Source: Acidobacteriota bacterium (GTDB lineage Bacteria > Acidobacteriota > Thermoanaerobaculia > Thermoanaerobaculales > Sulfomarinibacteraceae). From it: a DNA stretch of 56,105 nt. The translations under genes and the position numbers were made by a program. Below, in pieces: positions 8,156 to 17,895 of this stretch. Numbering within the stretch: position 1 is the stretch's first letter; every line of letters begins with the position of its first letter. The stretch spans positions 1 through 56,105 of the forward strand of contig JAJDNH010000047.1 of NCBI GenBank assembly GCA_022340775.1, read 5' to 3'. The notes below the pieces were generated by a model, which searched no databases, was not told where the DNA came from, and saw nothing but the letters and a program-made list of their open reading frames with translations.

Positions 8156-9268
8156 TCAGGCGAGGGTTGAGTCGTCGTCGTCCGGATCCGGGTCGGTTGT
8201 GGCGAGGGCCGCGTCGAGACGATCGGGCTCGTCGAGCGCGAGGCCGAGGGTGCGCACGGTGCGGCGGATGCCGTAGGGACCCCTGGCGACGACCGGCCGC
8301 TCCAGCTCCAGGATCTTCCAGGAGGCGCCGGGCAGTACCAGCTTGAGGTCGACGACACCCTTCATCATCTCCTCGTCCACGGTCGGGGCGCGCAGGCCGA
8401 CGATGTCGTCAAGTGCAACGTCGAGCCGCCACCGCAGCCCGAAGCGGATGCGCAGGGCCCCGTTCTCGATACGCATGGGCCGAGAGCGGCAGGCCCGCCA
8501 GTCGCCCACGATCCACAGCAGGCCGTACACTCCGAGCGCCGTCAAGATCCACGCCACCGGCTGGCTCCAACTACGGACGAATAGGTGCAGCGCCGGGATC
8601 TCCGCCAGGGTGACCAGGGCGAGCATCACGACGACCGCCCCGTACGCGCTCTGCCGGTGGTAGGTCAGAGCCCCGTTGTGCGTGTCGGCTCCGCTGGCGT
8701 CCGCCGCGGCTGCGGTCGTCACCCGGCCGCCGGGCCTCCGGGCCAGCGCGTAGTACAGCACCGAGAACTCGTACGACAGGATCTCCGCGAGGCGGCCCCG
8801 GCCCACGATCTCGGTGGTGGCGTCGAGGATCATGTCCTGGGCATCGAAGAAGCCACCGCCCGCACCCCGCGCGACCACTTTCCTCCTCGCCCTGGCGATC
8901 CGCCGGAACAGGTAGACGATGAGCAGCAGCTCCAGCGGTGCGACCGCCAGATCCATCACGCGCAGCGCGCCGTCCCGCCCGAGGGGCAGCACGAACCGGG
9001 CCACCATCATGGAGGTGAAGAAGAGAGCCAACAGTGCCCGCGCCGACCAGCCGAAGTCCCGGCGCAGCATCCACCAGGCCACCAGGGAGACGGTGACGGT
9101 GAGATCGAAGGTTGCCGCAGCGGTCACCACCATGGGGTGCTGCGCGGCCGGCGAGGCGAGCGCGGCGGCGCGGGCAAGGACAACGATCGTCGCCACGACC
9201 AGGCCGCACGCGGCCACGCTGAGGCTGCGGGGAAGAGGCGTGAGGGCCAGCTCTCGAGCGGAAGACAT
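8156..9268 (-). CDS. Hypothetical multi-pass membrane protein
   Basis: 370-aa ORF with several hydrophobic segments and a PH-like C-terminal part (MRIENGALRIRFGLRWRLDVALDDIVGL). Confidence 0.72.
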   Translation of the reverse strand: MSSARELALTPLPRSLSVAACGLVVATIVVLARAAALASPAAQHPMVVTAAATFDLTVTVSLVAWWMLRRDFGWSARALLALFFTSMMVARFVLPLGRDGALRVMDLAVAPLELLLIVYLFRRIARARRKVVARGAGGGFFDAQDMILDATTEIVGRGRLAEILSYEFSVLYYALARRPGGRVTTAAAADASGADTHNGALTYHRQSAYGAVVVMLALVTLAEIPALHLFVRSWSQPVAWILTALGVYGLLWIVGDWRACRSRPMRIENGALRIRFGLRWRLDVALDDIVGLRAPTVDEEMMKGVVDLKLVLPGASWKILELERPVVARGPYGIRRTVRTLGLALDEPDRLDAALATTDPDPDDDDSTLA

Positions 9269-9354
9269 CGTAACCCCTTTCTAGCCACCGGCCGGGGGAG
9301 CCTACCACGTTGGGCAACGAGGTGAGGGACGAACTTCTTCCTCTCCCCGCCGAC

Positions 9355-9420
9355 CAGCGATTAGGTGACTAGGTCATGACGTGATCAGGTTGCCCCCACC
9401 CACCCGAGGAAACCACCCGC
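9355..9420 (+). repeat. Composite array: degenerate GTGATTAG 8-mers plus C-linkers
   Basis: CGATTAGGTGACTAGGTCATGACGTGATCAGGTTGCCCCCACCCACCCGAGGAAACCACCCGCCC. Confidence 0.75.
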
Positions 9421-9515
9421 CCAGGTTCTTCGTCGGCGACGCTCCTCAGAATGACACCAAGGGGTCTGACCGAGACCACCACGCTTCGTGTCACCCTGAT
9501 GGGCGAGCGCGGATT
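9419..9515 (+). repeat. Dispersed imperfect inverted-repeat element (copy D, degenerate right half)
   Basis: CCAGGTTCTTCGTCGGCGACGCTCCTCAGAATGACACC ... TTCGTGTCACCCTGATGGGCGAGCGCGGATTCT. Confidence 0.75.
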
Positions 9516-9534
9516 CTCCCCGGGGACGGCGATA

Positions 9535-11694
9535 TCAGGGTCGCGGCCTCGGTCGTGCTCGCTGGCGGCAGCGACGCGCGATGCTCGGCGCCGGCTGCGG
9601 CGCGGGCACAGTGACCTGGTGGGTGACGACGTCCGATCCCCGGCCGTTGGTCACGGTCAGCTGGACCACAAACGTGCCGGACGTCGCATAGGTATGTGAG
9701 GGGCTCCGCTCGCTCGAGGTGCCGCCGTCACCGAAATCCCAGCTCCAGCTTGTCGGGCCGTACAGGCTTCGGTCAGTGAACTCGACGTTCCAGGCAAGGC
9801 TGTGTTGCCCAAACGCCGCCTGCGGCCCCCGGCACTCGGTGGTGAGGATGTACACGGAGGACCAATCCGCCACGTAAGCGACACCCTCGGACACTGTGAC
9901 ATTCTCAGCGTACCCCGCTGTGTCGTAGCTCCCGAGAAAGCTCGGAAGCGCGGGATTCCCCACGTCGATGACCTGAAGACCCGACTCCCAGCCCGCCACA
10001 TAGGCTGCGCTCCCGGAGACCGTGATGCCCATTGCGGGCGCGGGCATCGCGTAGCTCCCCACCAGGGCCGGCCTGGTGGGACCGGAGACGTCGATGATCT
10101 GAAGCCCGTACATCCAATCCACCACATACGCGAGGTTCCCGGAAACCGCCACGGCAGTGGTGGGAGGTCCAAAGGCAGCGAAGCTCCCCAGTAGCGCCGG
10201 GTTGCCAGGATCTGACACGTCGATGATCTGAAGGCCGGTCTGCTGAACCGCCACGTACGCGGTACTGCCGGCAACCGCGACTCCGACCGCGCATCCAGGT
10301 GTGGCGTAGCTCCCCAGCCACACCGGGTTCGCTGGATCCGCCACATCAATGATCTGCAGGCCCGAGCAGCGGTCCGCCACGTAGGCGATGGTGCCGGAGA
10401 GTGCCACGTCAAGGGCCGCAGCAGGCGTGTCGTAGCTCCCGAGAACCGCCGGGCTCGAGGCGTCCGATACGTCAACGATCTGAAGACCGGAGCCCCCATC
10501 GGCCACATAGGCGACGCTCCCCGAAACAGCGACCCCTATTGCGGCCCCCGGCGTGGCATGGCTCCCCAACGGCACTGGGTTTGCTGGATCGGTGATATCG
10601 ATGATGTGAAGGCCGGAGCCCCCATCGGCCACATAGGCGATGCTCCCCGAGATCGCAACGTCAAAGGCCCCTCCAGGAGTGGTGAAGCTCCCGAGAAGGT
10701 CCGGCTTCGTAGGATCCGAAACATCGATGGTCTCGAAGCCGGAGTCGAGCTCCGCCAGATAGGCGATGTCCCCGGAGACCGTGACGCCGAGCGCGCCCTC
10801 CGACATGCCGTAACTCCCTACCCGCGTCGGATGAGCTGGATCGGTCACATCGACGACGTGAAGACCGTACAACCAATCGACCACATACGCGAAGCTCCCC
10901 GACACCCCCACTCTCACGGCGGGACCCGGTGTGTAGGCACTCGCCAGCCACCTCGGCTGCGAAGGATCTGCAACGTCGACAACCTCGAGACCTAACTCCT
11001 CAACTGGCACGAACGCAATGCTCCCTGACACTGCAACGTCCCAGGCAGGTACGGCCGTGAGGTAGCCCCCCAGCAGCCTTGGGTGCGCAGGATCCGAGAC
11101 ATCGACAACCTCGAGACCCGAGTAGCCATCTGCCACATACGCCGTGCTCCCGGCGATCGCCACGCTCGAGGCGTAGCCCGGCAGGTCATAGCTCCCGAGC
11201 AGTGCCGGGCTCGCGGGCTCCGCCACGTCGATGATCTGAAGACCTGAGGTGCCGTCCGCCACGTAGGCGGTGTTCCCAGAAACCGCCACGTCTTCGGCCG
11301 ACCATGTGTGCCAGCCCGCCAGCTTGTGCGGCCGCAGGGGATCCGACACGTCCACCATGAACAGACCGGAGGCGCCGTCAGCGAGCAGCACCAGGGTCCC
11401 GGAGCCGATGGCAACAGCTTTGGCCGGCTCGGGCGCGTGCCAGTGGGCCACTCGAGTGGGTCGTGCAGGATCGCTGACGTCCCACACACCGAGCCCGTAC
11501 GAGTCGGCCCCAAAAGCGTAGCCTCCACGAACAGCCAGATCGCGGAGATAAGCGGCATTCGTGTATCCGATAGCAGACCTGGCGGCCAGCGCCGGGCAGC
11601 CCTGACCCCAGGAACTCCCGGCCGGAACCATACCCAGGCACAGTGCGGCCGTCATCAGCCAGACAGAGCCGCAGCAGACTTGAGCTCGAGACAT
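9535..11694 (-). CDS. LVIVD-repeat beta-propeller protein with C-terminal PKD domain, secreted
   Basis: Signal peptide; about 14 repeats of about 42 aa (xxxVAVSGSxAYVADGxSGLQIIDVSDPxxPxLLGSYxTPG); PKD motif SWSWDFGDGGTSSERSPSHTYATSGTFVVQLTVTNGRGSD. Confidence 0.9.
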   Translation of the reverse strand: MSRAQVCCGSVWLMTAALCLGMVPAGSSWGQGCPALAARSAIGYTNAAYLRDLAVRGGYAFGADSYGLGVWDVSDPARPTRVAHWHAPEPAKAVAIGSGTLVLLADGASGLFMVDVSDPLRPHKLAGWHTWSAEDVAVSGNTAYVADGTSGLQIIDVAEPASPALLGSYDLPGYASSVAIAGSTAYVADGYSGLEVVDVSDPAHPRLLGGYLTAVPAWDVAVSGSIAFVPVEELGLEVVDVADPSQPRWLASAYTPGPAVRVGVSGSFAYVVDWLYGLHVVDVTDPAHPTRVGSYGMSEGALGVTVSGDIAYLAELDSGFETIDVSDPTKPDLLGSFTTPGGAFDVAISGSIAYVADGGSGLHIIDITDPANPVPLGSHATPGAAIGVAVSGSVAYVADGGSGLQIVDVSDASSPAVLGSYDTPAAALDVALSGTIAYVADRCSGLQIIDVADPANPVWLGSYATPGCAVGVAVAGSTAYVAVQQTGLQIIDVSDPGNPALLGSFAAFGPPTTAVAVSGNLAYVVDWMYGLQIIDVSGPTRPALVGSYAMPAPAMGITVSGSAAYVAGWESGLQVIDVGNPALPSFLGSYDTAGYAENVTVSEGVAYVADWSSVYILTTECRGPQAAFGQHSLAWNVEFTDRSLYGPTSWSWDFGDGGTSSERSPSHTYATSGTFVVQLTVTNGRGSDVVTHQVTVPAPQPAPSIARRCRQRARPRPRP

Positions 11695-11895
11695 CACCGC
11701 CCACCCCCTTCGGCCTTCCGGTCGCTGGTACGCGCACGCTCCGAAAACCGGCACGCCTCGCGCACCACTGCTCCGCGAGCGGAGAATGCACGACCTGAGG
11801 AGGTTGCCCCCGGGCTCACTAACTGCCGAAATGCCAGCTCCTTGGCCTCAATGTCGGTGTTTCTTGGTCGTCTGTCAACGCCGGGGTCGGCCCGG

Positions 11896-12056
11896 GAAGA
11901 TGGGAAACGGGAAACGAGCGCCCACCCGACCGCGAGGTGAGGAGGTAAGAAGGTGAGCAAGTGAGGATGGCCCGCCCGCCCAGAAGACGCTAGACGTGAG
12001 AAGCGAGACGTCCACCCGCCCACCCAGGGAAACGGAAGACGGGAAACGGGAAACGC
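11896..12056 (+). repeat. Composite array: GGAAACG, GGTGAGGA, GACGCTA and GGAAACG modules with C-linkers
   Basis: GGGAAACGGGAAACG; GAGGTGAGGAGGTAAGAAGGTGAGCAAGTGAGGATGGCCCGCCCGCCC; GACGCTAGACGTGAGAAGCGAGACG; GGGAAACGGAAGACGGGAAACGGGAAACG. Confidence 0.85.
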
Positions 12057-12238
12057 CAGAAGCCAGATGTGGCCCAATCGCCCGGGCCAGTAGCGGAGGG
12101 ATCCACGCGATTGGGGGACGGAAGGGGTACGGTCGGTTCGGGGTTGAGTATCGGGGGCGCCCGTGCGCCGGGGGTGGTCTGCGAGCGCGCGAAAGGGTGC
12201 TCCGCGATGCCGGCTGAGCTGCAACACTGGAGGACACC

Positions 12239-13240
12239 ATGGAGTACACACGACTGGGCAACACCGGGCTGACCGTCTCTCGGATCTGCCTCGGCTGCAT
12301 GAGCTACGGCGACCCCACGGCGACGGTGGGGAACTCACCGCTGCGCTGGGAGTGGGCGCTGGACGAGAAGCAGGCACGACCGTTCTTCAAGCGCGCCATC
12401 GAGCTCGGCATCAACTTCTTCGACACCGCCAACGTGTACTCGTTCGGGGCCAGCGAGGAGATCACCGGCCGTGCGCTGCGGGACTTCGCGCGCCGCGAGG
12501 ACCTCGTCATCGCGACCAAGGTCTGGGGGATCATGCGCCCCGGCCCGAACGGCGGCGGGCTGTCGCGCAAGGCGATCCTGCACGAGATCGACGCCAGCCT
12601 GAAGCGGCTCGGAACCGATTACGTGGACCTGTACCAGATTCACCGCTGGGACGACACGGTGCCGATCGAGGAGACCATGGGGGCCCTCAACGACGTGGTG
12701 CGCGCCGGCAAGGCGCGGTACATCGGCGCGTCCTCGATGTACGCGTGGCAGTTCGCCAAGGCCCAGCAGGTGGCCGAGTCCAGCGGCTGGACGCGCTTCG
12801 TGTCGATGCAGAACCACTACAACCTGCTGTACCGCGAGGAGGAGCGCGAGATGATCCCCTTGTGCCTCGACCAGGGCGTCGGGCTGATCCCGTGGAGCCC
12901 GCTGGCGCGCGGGTACCTGGCGCGCCCGCCACAGGCGAAGGGGACCAAGCGGTCGAAGAGCGACCGCTTCGGGCAGACGCTGTACTCGGCGATGGCCGAG
13001 GCGGATGGGCGGGTCATCGCCGAGGTCGACAGGATGGCGAAGGCGCGCAAAGTGCCGAACGCGCAGATCGCGCTCGCCTGGATGCTGCAGAAGCCGGGCG
13101 TGGCGGCGCCGATCATCGGCGCGACCAAGATGGACCACCTCGAGGAGGCGGTGGGCGCGCTCGACGTCGAGCTGTCGCCCGACGAGGTCGCGGCGCTCGA
13201 GGCGCCGTACGTGCCGCATCCGATCGCGGGGCATAGCTGA
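12239..13240 (+). CDS. Aldo/keto reductase
   Basis: MEYTRLGNTGLTVSRICLGCMSYGD...GINFFDTANVYSFGASEEITGRAL...DLYQIHRWDDTVPIEETMGAL. Confidence 0.95.
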   Translation: MEYTRLGNTGLTVSRICLGCMSYGDPTATVGNSPLRWEWALDEKQARPFFKRAIELGINFFDTANVYSFGASEEITGRALRDFARREDLVIATKVWGIMRPGPNGGGLSRKAILHEIDASLKRLGTDYVDLYQIHRWDDTVPIEETMGALNDVVRAGKARYIGASSMYAWQFAKAQQVAESSGWTRFVSMQNHYNLLYREEEREMIPLCLDQGVGLIPWSPLARGYLARPPQAKGTKRSKSDRFGQTLYSAMAEADGRVIAEVDRMAKARKVPNAQIALAWMLQKPGVAAPIIGATKMDHLEEAVGALDVELSPDEVAALEAPYVPHPIAGHS

Positions 13241-13245
13241 GGGGA

Positions 13246-13420
13246 AGCCCCGCCCGCCCGGTGACTAAGTGATTAAGTCATTAGGTGATTAGGTTTCCCC
13301 CGCCCGTCCGGGAGAAGGGAAACGGAAGACGGGAAACGCTCCACCCGCCCACCCGGGAGACGCAAGACGTAAGACGCGAGATGCTAGACGTGCCCCCGCC
13401 TACCCGGTATTACGGTAACG
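13246..13420 (+). repeat. Composite array: GTGATTAA, GGAAACG and GACGCAA modules with C-linkers
   Basis: GTGACTAAGTGATTAAGTCATTAGGTGATTAGGTTTCCCCCGCCCG...GGGAAACGGAAGACGGGAAACG...GAGACGCAAGACGTAAGACGCGAGATGCTAGACGTG. Confidence 0.87.
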
Positions 13421-13489
13421 GGGTCACGGGGCGCCTGGCCTGCATTCATCCTGGAGCTATGCGGCGCCGTCCCTCTCCACTCGTAGTTG

Positions 13490-15445
13490 CTAGCAGCCCG
13501 TAGCTGCGGTCACTCGGCTCGTGGGCGGTGGGACGCCGACGTCACAGCAGTAGTTGTCGAGCACCGCGGCAAGCGTCTCGCGGGCCCGGTTAATCGTCGA
13601 CGCGGTGGTGTTTACGATCGCAGCCCTGATCATCCCCAGGGCATCGGCCGGGAAGATCCTGGCTGCTTCGGCGTGCGCGAGCGCTCCGCGGAGAAGGCCC
13701 TTGATGTTCGAGATGGGCTCCCCGGACTGTCCGATGAACTGCATCCGCGCGTGAGCCCAGGCGAGAATCTGGCCGGTCCCGTAGATGTTGGCCAGCACAG
13801 CGCCGCTGTACTGTGTGCACCGCAGGTCACGTAGCTGCCCCGACAAGCCGGCTTCGGTTGACCGGATTACGCACCGGCTCTCATTGGTGATACCGAGCTG
13901 ACCCACCCTCTCGATCGTGACGTTAATCAGGACCTCCGGAGCCACGAAAATCTCCGCCGCCTCGGCATGAGCGCGTGCTGCCTCCAGCATTCGCACAACC
14001 GTGGCTTGGTTGGCGGGATACCAGGCATACACGTCCGCCCAACCCAGCTGGACGCCGGTGTTGTAGACGTGCAGGAGGCACGCTCGGCCCAACGTAGGGA
14101 TGGGCCAGGGCTCGCCGGTGCGGAGTCGATCGTACGCGTCCTTGGCCTGGATGATTCCGGCCCCCGAGTGGTTGTCCCAGCCTCTGGGCCCGATGTCCTT
14201 GGCGGTTTGCATGAGGAGCGTCTTCACCCGGTTTTGCGTGAGGTCACAGTTGACCTGCAACAGCAGCGCTACAACGCCGGCGGCGATCGGCGTCGCTGCG
14301 GAGGTGCCCGTATCGCTCGGGCTGCTCGGGTTCTGGGTCGGAAAGTAACCGGCGAAATGGGTCAATGAGCAGAAGTCCGGCTTGCGCGCGCAGAGGGAGG
14401 CGGGGCCCTGGCTGCTGTACCCGACCCACTGCTCGCGGAGGTTCGCGGCACCGACTGTCATGACCCACTCATGTCCGTTGGCACCCCAGATGCTGTGCCC
14501 CGGACCGGTGTCGGACCCGCAGCTCCCGGCAGGACACGTCTCCCCACAGTTGCCGGCTGCGAAGAGGACCAGGATCCCTTCATCGAGGGCCTCTTCGACC
14601 GTTCGCGTGAAGGGATGATCGGGGTTGACAGCGTAATCCGGGGCCCAGTCCCGTTGATACACGCCCCAGCTGTTGGAGAGGATATGAGGTGTTCCGACGA
14701 TACGGTGGCGGTCAATTACCCACCGGTACGCTGCGAGCGCGATACTGATGGTATCGGGGATCGTCGGCCCACCTGAGATTCGGATGTCGAAGATGTTCGC
14801 TCCCGGAGCCATGCCGAGGGCGTCCCACGCCGTCATGTTGCCGTGCTCGTCCCAGCCTGCGATCGTTCCCCAATCGTCCGGCCAACCCCCACTAACGCGC
14901 GGAATCCTCGGGATCTGGCCCGGCTGCGGCGGCCGGCCCTGAGCCGCGATACCCCCGTCGACGATCCCGATCACGATGCCACAGCCCTTCACGCCTTCGG
15001 CCCAGATCTTGTCGGCGCCGAGGTAGGCTGCCACGGCAGGGATATCCCCGATCGCAGGGTTCCCGTATGTACAGTCGCACGGCGGGATCGGACATGGACC
15101 CTTGCTCATCCCAGGCATGATTACTCGGTCCGAGGCTCTCGGGCTCATGTCTCCGAACGGAGCGATCGGCGCATCGAACCACACTCGGATCACCTCCGGC
15201 CTGGCCTCGAGCCGGGGAATATCGGCCGCGTCGATGGTTCCTCTAACCACCACGACCTCGAGGTTCCTGGCTGCGAACTCCTCGACTTGGTCGGAGGTCG
15301 GCCTGACCGGAACTGCATCGTAGGATGAATCGAGCGAAAAAGAAGGGGCGTCCAGACCCCTTGCCAGCGCCATTACCTCCCCGCCCTTGCTGCCGGAGGG
15401 CACCCTCAACTCCACCAGCACTCGTACACGCTTCTGGTCGCCCAT
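13490..15445 (-). CDS. S8 family subtilisin-like peptidase, no obvious signal peptide
   Basis: IGIVDGG (Asp), DEHGNMTAWDALGMAPGANI (His), SNSWG, TGTSAATPIAAGVVALL (Ser); C-terminal helical duplicated region. Confidence 0.88.
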   Translation of the reverse strand: MGDQKRVRVLVELRVPSGSKGGEVMALARGLDAPSFSLDSSYDAVPVRPTSDQVEEFAARNLEVVVVRGTIDAADIPRLEARPEVIRVWFDAPIAPFGDMSPRASDRVIMPGMSKGPCPIPPCDCTYGNPAIGDIPAVAAYLGADKIWAEGVKGCGIVIGIVDGGIAAQGRPPQPGQIPRIPRVSGGWPDDWGTIAGWDEHGNMTAWDALGMAPGANIFDIRISGGPTIPDTISIALAAYRWVIDRHRIVGTPHILSNSWGVYQRDWAPDYAVNPDHPFTRTVEEALDEGILVLFAAGNCGETCPAGSCGSDTGPGHSIWGANGHEWVMTVGAANLREQWVGYSSQGPASLCARKPDFCSLTHFAGYFPTQNPSSPSDTGTSAATPIAAGVVALLLQVNCDLTQNRVKTLLMQTAKDIGPRGWDNHSGAGIIQAKDAYDRLRTGEPWPIPTLGRACLLHVYNTGVQLGWADVYAWYPANQATVVRMLEAARAHAEAAEIFVAPEVLINVTIERVGQLGITNESRCVIRSTEAGLSGQLRDLRCTQYSGAVLANIYGTGQILAWAHARMQFIGQSGEPISNIKGLLRGALAHAEAARIFPADALGMIRAAIVNTTASTINRARETLAAVLDNYCCDVGVPPPTSRVTAATGC

Positions 15446-15609
15446 GCTGTTCCTCTCCTTCCTCGGCGTGCCGCAAGTTACTCGCAGAGGACCCTCAAGC
15501 CAGCATCTTCAATCTCTGTACTCGCCTGTTGACTCGATCGTACCGCAGCTTCTCTTGACGCACATGTTGATATGTGCTGTCGTGGTTCTCCAAAGGGACG
15601 GGCAACAAG

Positions 15610-15921
15610 ATGACCGACGCGGACTGTGGGCTGACGCGATTGTATGGCTATGTGCGCCGTACCGGAACGACGCAGGGCCTCGAAGGCATCATCGTCACGG
15701 CGACGACGCCGGACGGCCAGTACCACGACTCCACCAGCTCCGGGGAGAACGGGCTCTATGCTATCCACTTCCCGCGTGGAAGCGGCAACTGGACGCTGCA
15801 CTTCAAGGACCCGCGGGGCACGTACGGGACAACCGAGACCGGGGCGCTCATCCTCCATATCGAGGAGCAACAGCAGAACGTGGTCTTCCTTTCGTCGCTG
15901 GCGGACGGCGACGCCGGTTGA
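15610..15921 (+). CDS. Small carboxypeptidase-regulatory-like (beta-sandwich) domain protein
   Basis: LYGYVRRTGTTQGLEGIIVTATTPDGQYHDSTSSGENGLYAIHFPRGSGNWTLHF. Confidence 0.6.
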   Translation: MTDADCGLTRLYGYVRRTGTTQGLEGIIVTATTPDGQYHDSTSSGENGLYAIHFPRGSGNWTLHFKDPRGTYGTTETGALILHIEEQQQNVVFLSSLADGDAG

Positions 15922-15952
15922 CAACTCTCAGAGTGACGGATCGCAGGAGGTG

Positions 15953-16366
15953 ATGGCCATGACGCTCCAGGTCACAAAATGGCTGGCACGGCTTACTGGC
16001 AAGAGAGGTGGGCTCGTCTTGCCCTTCGACGCGCGCTTCAACGGCGGCAACTGGAACAACCGGTTGCCCCTGAGCCGCATCGGGGGCACCGCCAACTGGG
16101 AAGTGTTCGTGGACTTCGCCAGCCAGATGGACCCGAACGATCCGTCCTACCCCCGGTACGCCCGACTCGAGGACAGCGGTGACTTCGCGCTCCTCACGTT
16201 CAACTGCACCTGGTCCATGCGGGCCGGAGTCCAGTATGGCGTCCCGGGCAGCCAGGGACCCGTCCCGAACGCCGTCGGTCGCCGCGACGTTCGAATCACG
16301 CTGCTCAACGGTGCCCAACAGCCGCTCCTCTCCCAGAGTGGCAGCTACTTCATCGATCCTGGCTAG
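15953..16366 (+). CDS. Hypothetical protein
   Basis: 137-aa ORF with AGGAGGTG upstream of ATG; lies just downstream of the 15610 gene. Confidence 0.62.
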   Translation: MAMTLQVTKWLARLTGKRGGLVLPFDARFNGGNWNNRLPLSRIGGTANWEVFVDFASQMDPNDPSYPRYARLEDSGDFALLTFNCTWSMRAGVQYGVPGSQGPVPNAVGRRDVRITLLNGAQQPLLSQSGSYFIDPG

Positions 16367-16423
16367 CCGCGTGGCTCATCGTGCCGCCGCCCCGACTACC
16401 TGCGCCAGATCAACCGCCACTGC

Positions 16424-17494
16424 TCAGTTCACAGGAGCCTTGAAGACGTTGTTGTCGATCATCTGTTGGAAGAAGTCGACCACGGTCTCCTCGAGCGGGC
16501 GGTAGGCCAGACCGAGCTCGCGGACGCCCTTGCCGTTGTCGGCCCTGAACGGCAGGCCGACGTTGCGGCTGATCACCTTGCGCGTCATGTTCTTGGTCAT
16601 CATGGGTCCGACGAGCCAGATCAGCCACTTGGGCACGGTGCGCGCGGGCAGGGGATAGCTGTTCCCGAAGTGTCCGCGAAGCACGGCGGCCAGATCGGCG
16701 AGGTCGGAGTTGTGGCCCGAGACGATGTACCTACCCTTGGCCTGCGGCGTGAAGCCCGCCCGGTAGTGGGCCTCGGCCAGGTCGCGCACGTCGACCACGC
16801 CGAGGCCCCACCGGGGCACGCCGGTCTTCATCGTGCCGTCGCCCAGCTGCCTGAAGATGGTGAAGCTCTCCGAGGTGCCGTTGGGGTTGATGCCCGGTCC
16901 CAGCACCAGGCTCGGGTTGACGGTCACCAGATCCCAACGGTCCTGCCCGCCGCAGATCTCCCACGCCTCGCGCTCAGCCAGGACCTTGGAGTACGAGTAC
17001 GGCTGGTGATCGACCGATGAGCTGGTGTTCCAGAGCTCCTCGGTGCAGACGCCGTTCGGAACATTCGGGAGATCGACGTTGTCGCCGTAGATGGCGGCGC
17101 AGCTGGAGGTCGCCACCACTCGCTTGACGGACGGGGTATGGTTGGCCTCCTCAAGCACGTTCCTCGTTCCGAGCTGCGCCGGCTCGATGAGGTCCTTCAC
17201 GGGGTCGTCGACGTTCGACGTGAACGGCGACGCGGTGTGAAACACCAGCTCACAGCCCCGCATGGCGTCGGCGTAGGAGCCGGGCTCCAGGAGGTCGGCC
17301 TTGAAGTATCGGATCGTGCCCGGTGCCTGGGCGGCGAGCGCGTTCAGGTATCGCAGCTTCGCCTCGTTGTCCGGATCGCGCACCGCCGCGTGCACGGTGT
17401 GGCCGCTGTCGAGCAGCTTCTTGACCAGCCAACCGGCCACGTACCCGGTCGCGCCGGTGACCATGACGGGCGCGTTGGGATCGATCGTTGCCAT
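16424..17494 (-). CDS. NAD-dependent epimerase/dehydratase (extended SDR, dihydroflavonol-reductase-like)
   Basis: VMVTGATGYVAGWLVKKLLDSGHTVHAAVRDP; VVATSSCAAIYGD; YSYSKVLAE (YxxxK). Confidence 0.9.
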   Translation of the reverse strand: MATIDPNAPVMVTGATGYVAGWLVKKLLDSGHTVHAAVRDPDNEAKLRYLNALAAQAPGTIRYFKADLLEPGSYADAMRGCELVFHTASPFTSNVDDPVKDLIEPAQLGTRNVLEEANHTPSVKRVVATSSCAAIYGDNVDLPNVPNGVCTEELWNTSSSVDHQPYSYSKVLAEREAWEICGGQDRWDLVTVNPSLVLGPGINPNGTSESFTIFRQLGDGTMKTGVPRWGLGVVDVRDLAEAHYRAGFTPQAKGRYIVSGHNSDLADLAAVLRGHFGNSYPLPARTVPKWLIWLVGPMMTKNMTRKVISRNVGLPFRADNGKGVRELGLAYRPLEETVVDFFQQMIDNNVFKAPVN

Positions 17495-17551
17495 GTGCAT
17501 CCTCCCTTGCAGATCAGAGAACGCGGTTCCGTTTCGATGCATTCAGGGTAG

Positions 17552-17681
17552 CACCGCCCCCGCCCGCCAGATGATTAAGTGACTGAGAGATTGAGTGATG
17601 AGGTTCTCCAGCCCGCCCGGGGGGATCGCTAGACCCTCGAGGCTAGACGCGAGACGCGCCCCCCCCTCCCGGGGAAGGCAG
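17552..17681 (+). repeat. Composite array: GTGATTAA 8-mers and GACGCGA 7-mers with C-linkers
   Basis: ATGATTAAGTGACTGAGAGATTGAGTGATGAGGTTCTCCAGCCCGCCCGG...GGCTAGACGCGAGACGCG. Confidence 0.8.
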
Positions 17682-17686
17682 GTACA

Positions 17687-17730
17687 GCGCCCTGTCTCCA
17701 GAGACGGCCCCGCGGCGGGGCGAAGACGGA
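17687..17730. repeat. GC-rich palindromic element related to 34461-34503
   Basis: AGAGACGGCCCCGCGGCGGGGCGAAGA vs AGGGACGGTCCCGCGGCGGGGCGGGAAGA. Confidence 0.5.
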
Positions 17731-17895
17731 GCGGAAGGAGGCGAGCGGCCATCCCGCCGCGGGTGGCGCGGTCGTCTGACCCGGTATCGGGCGGTTGAGG
17801 CCTGCCTGTTCCATTCGAGGCCTGGCGCTGGACCTGTCTGGGACATATATAGTCACTATCAACCAAGTCGAGAATGACTCTCAAGGAGAGATATC

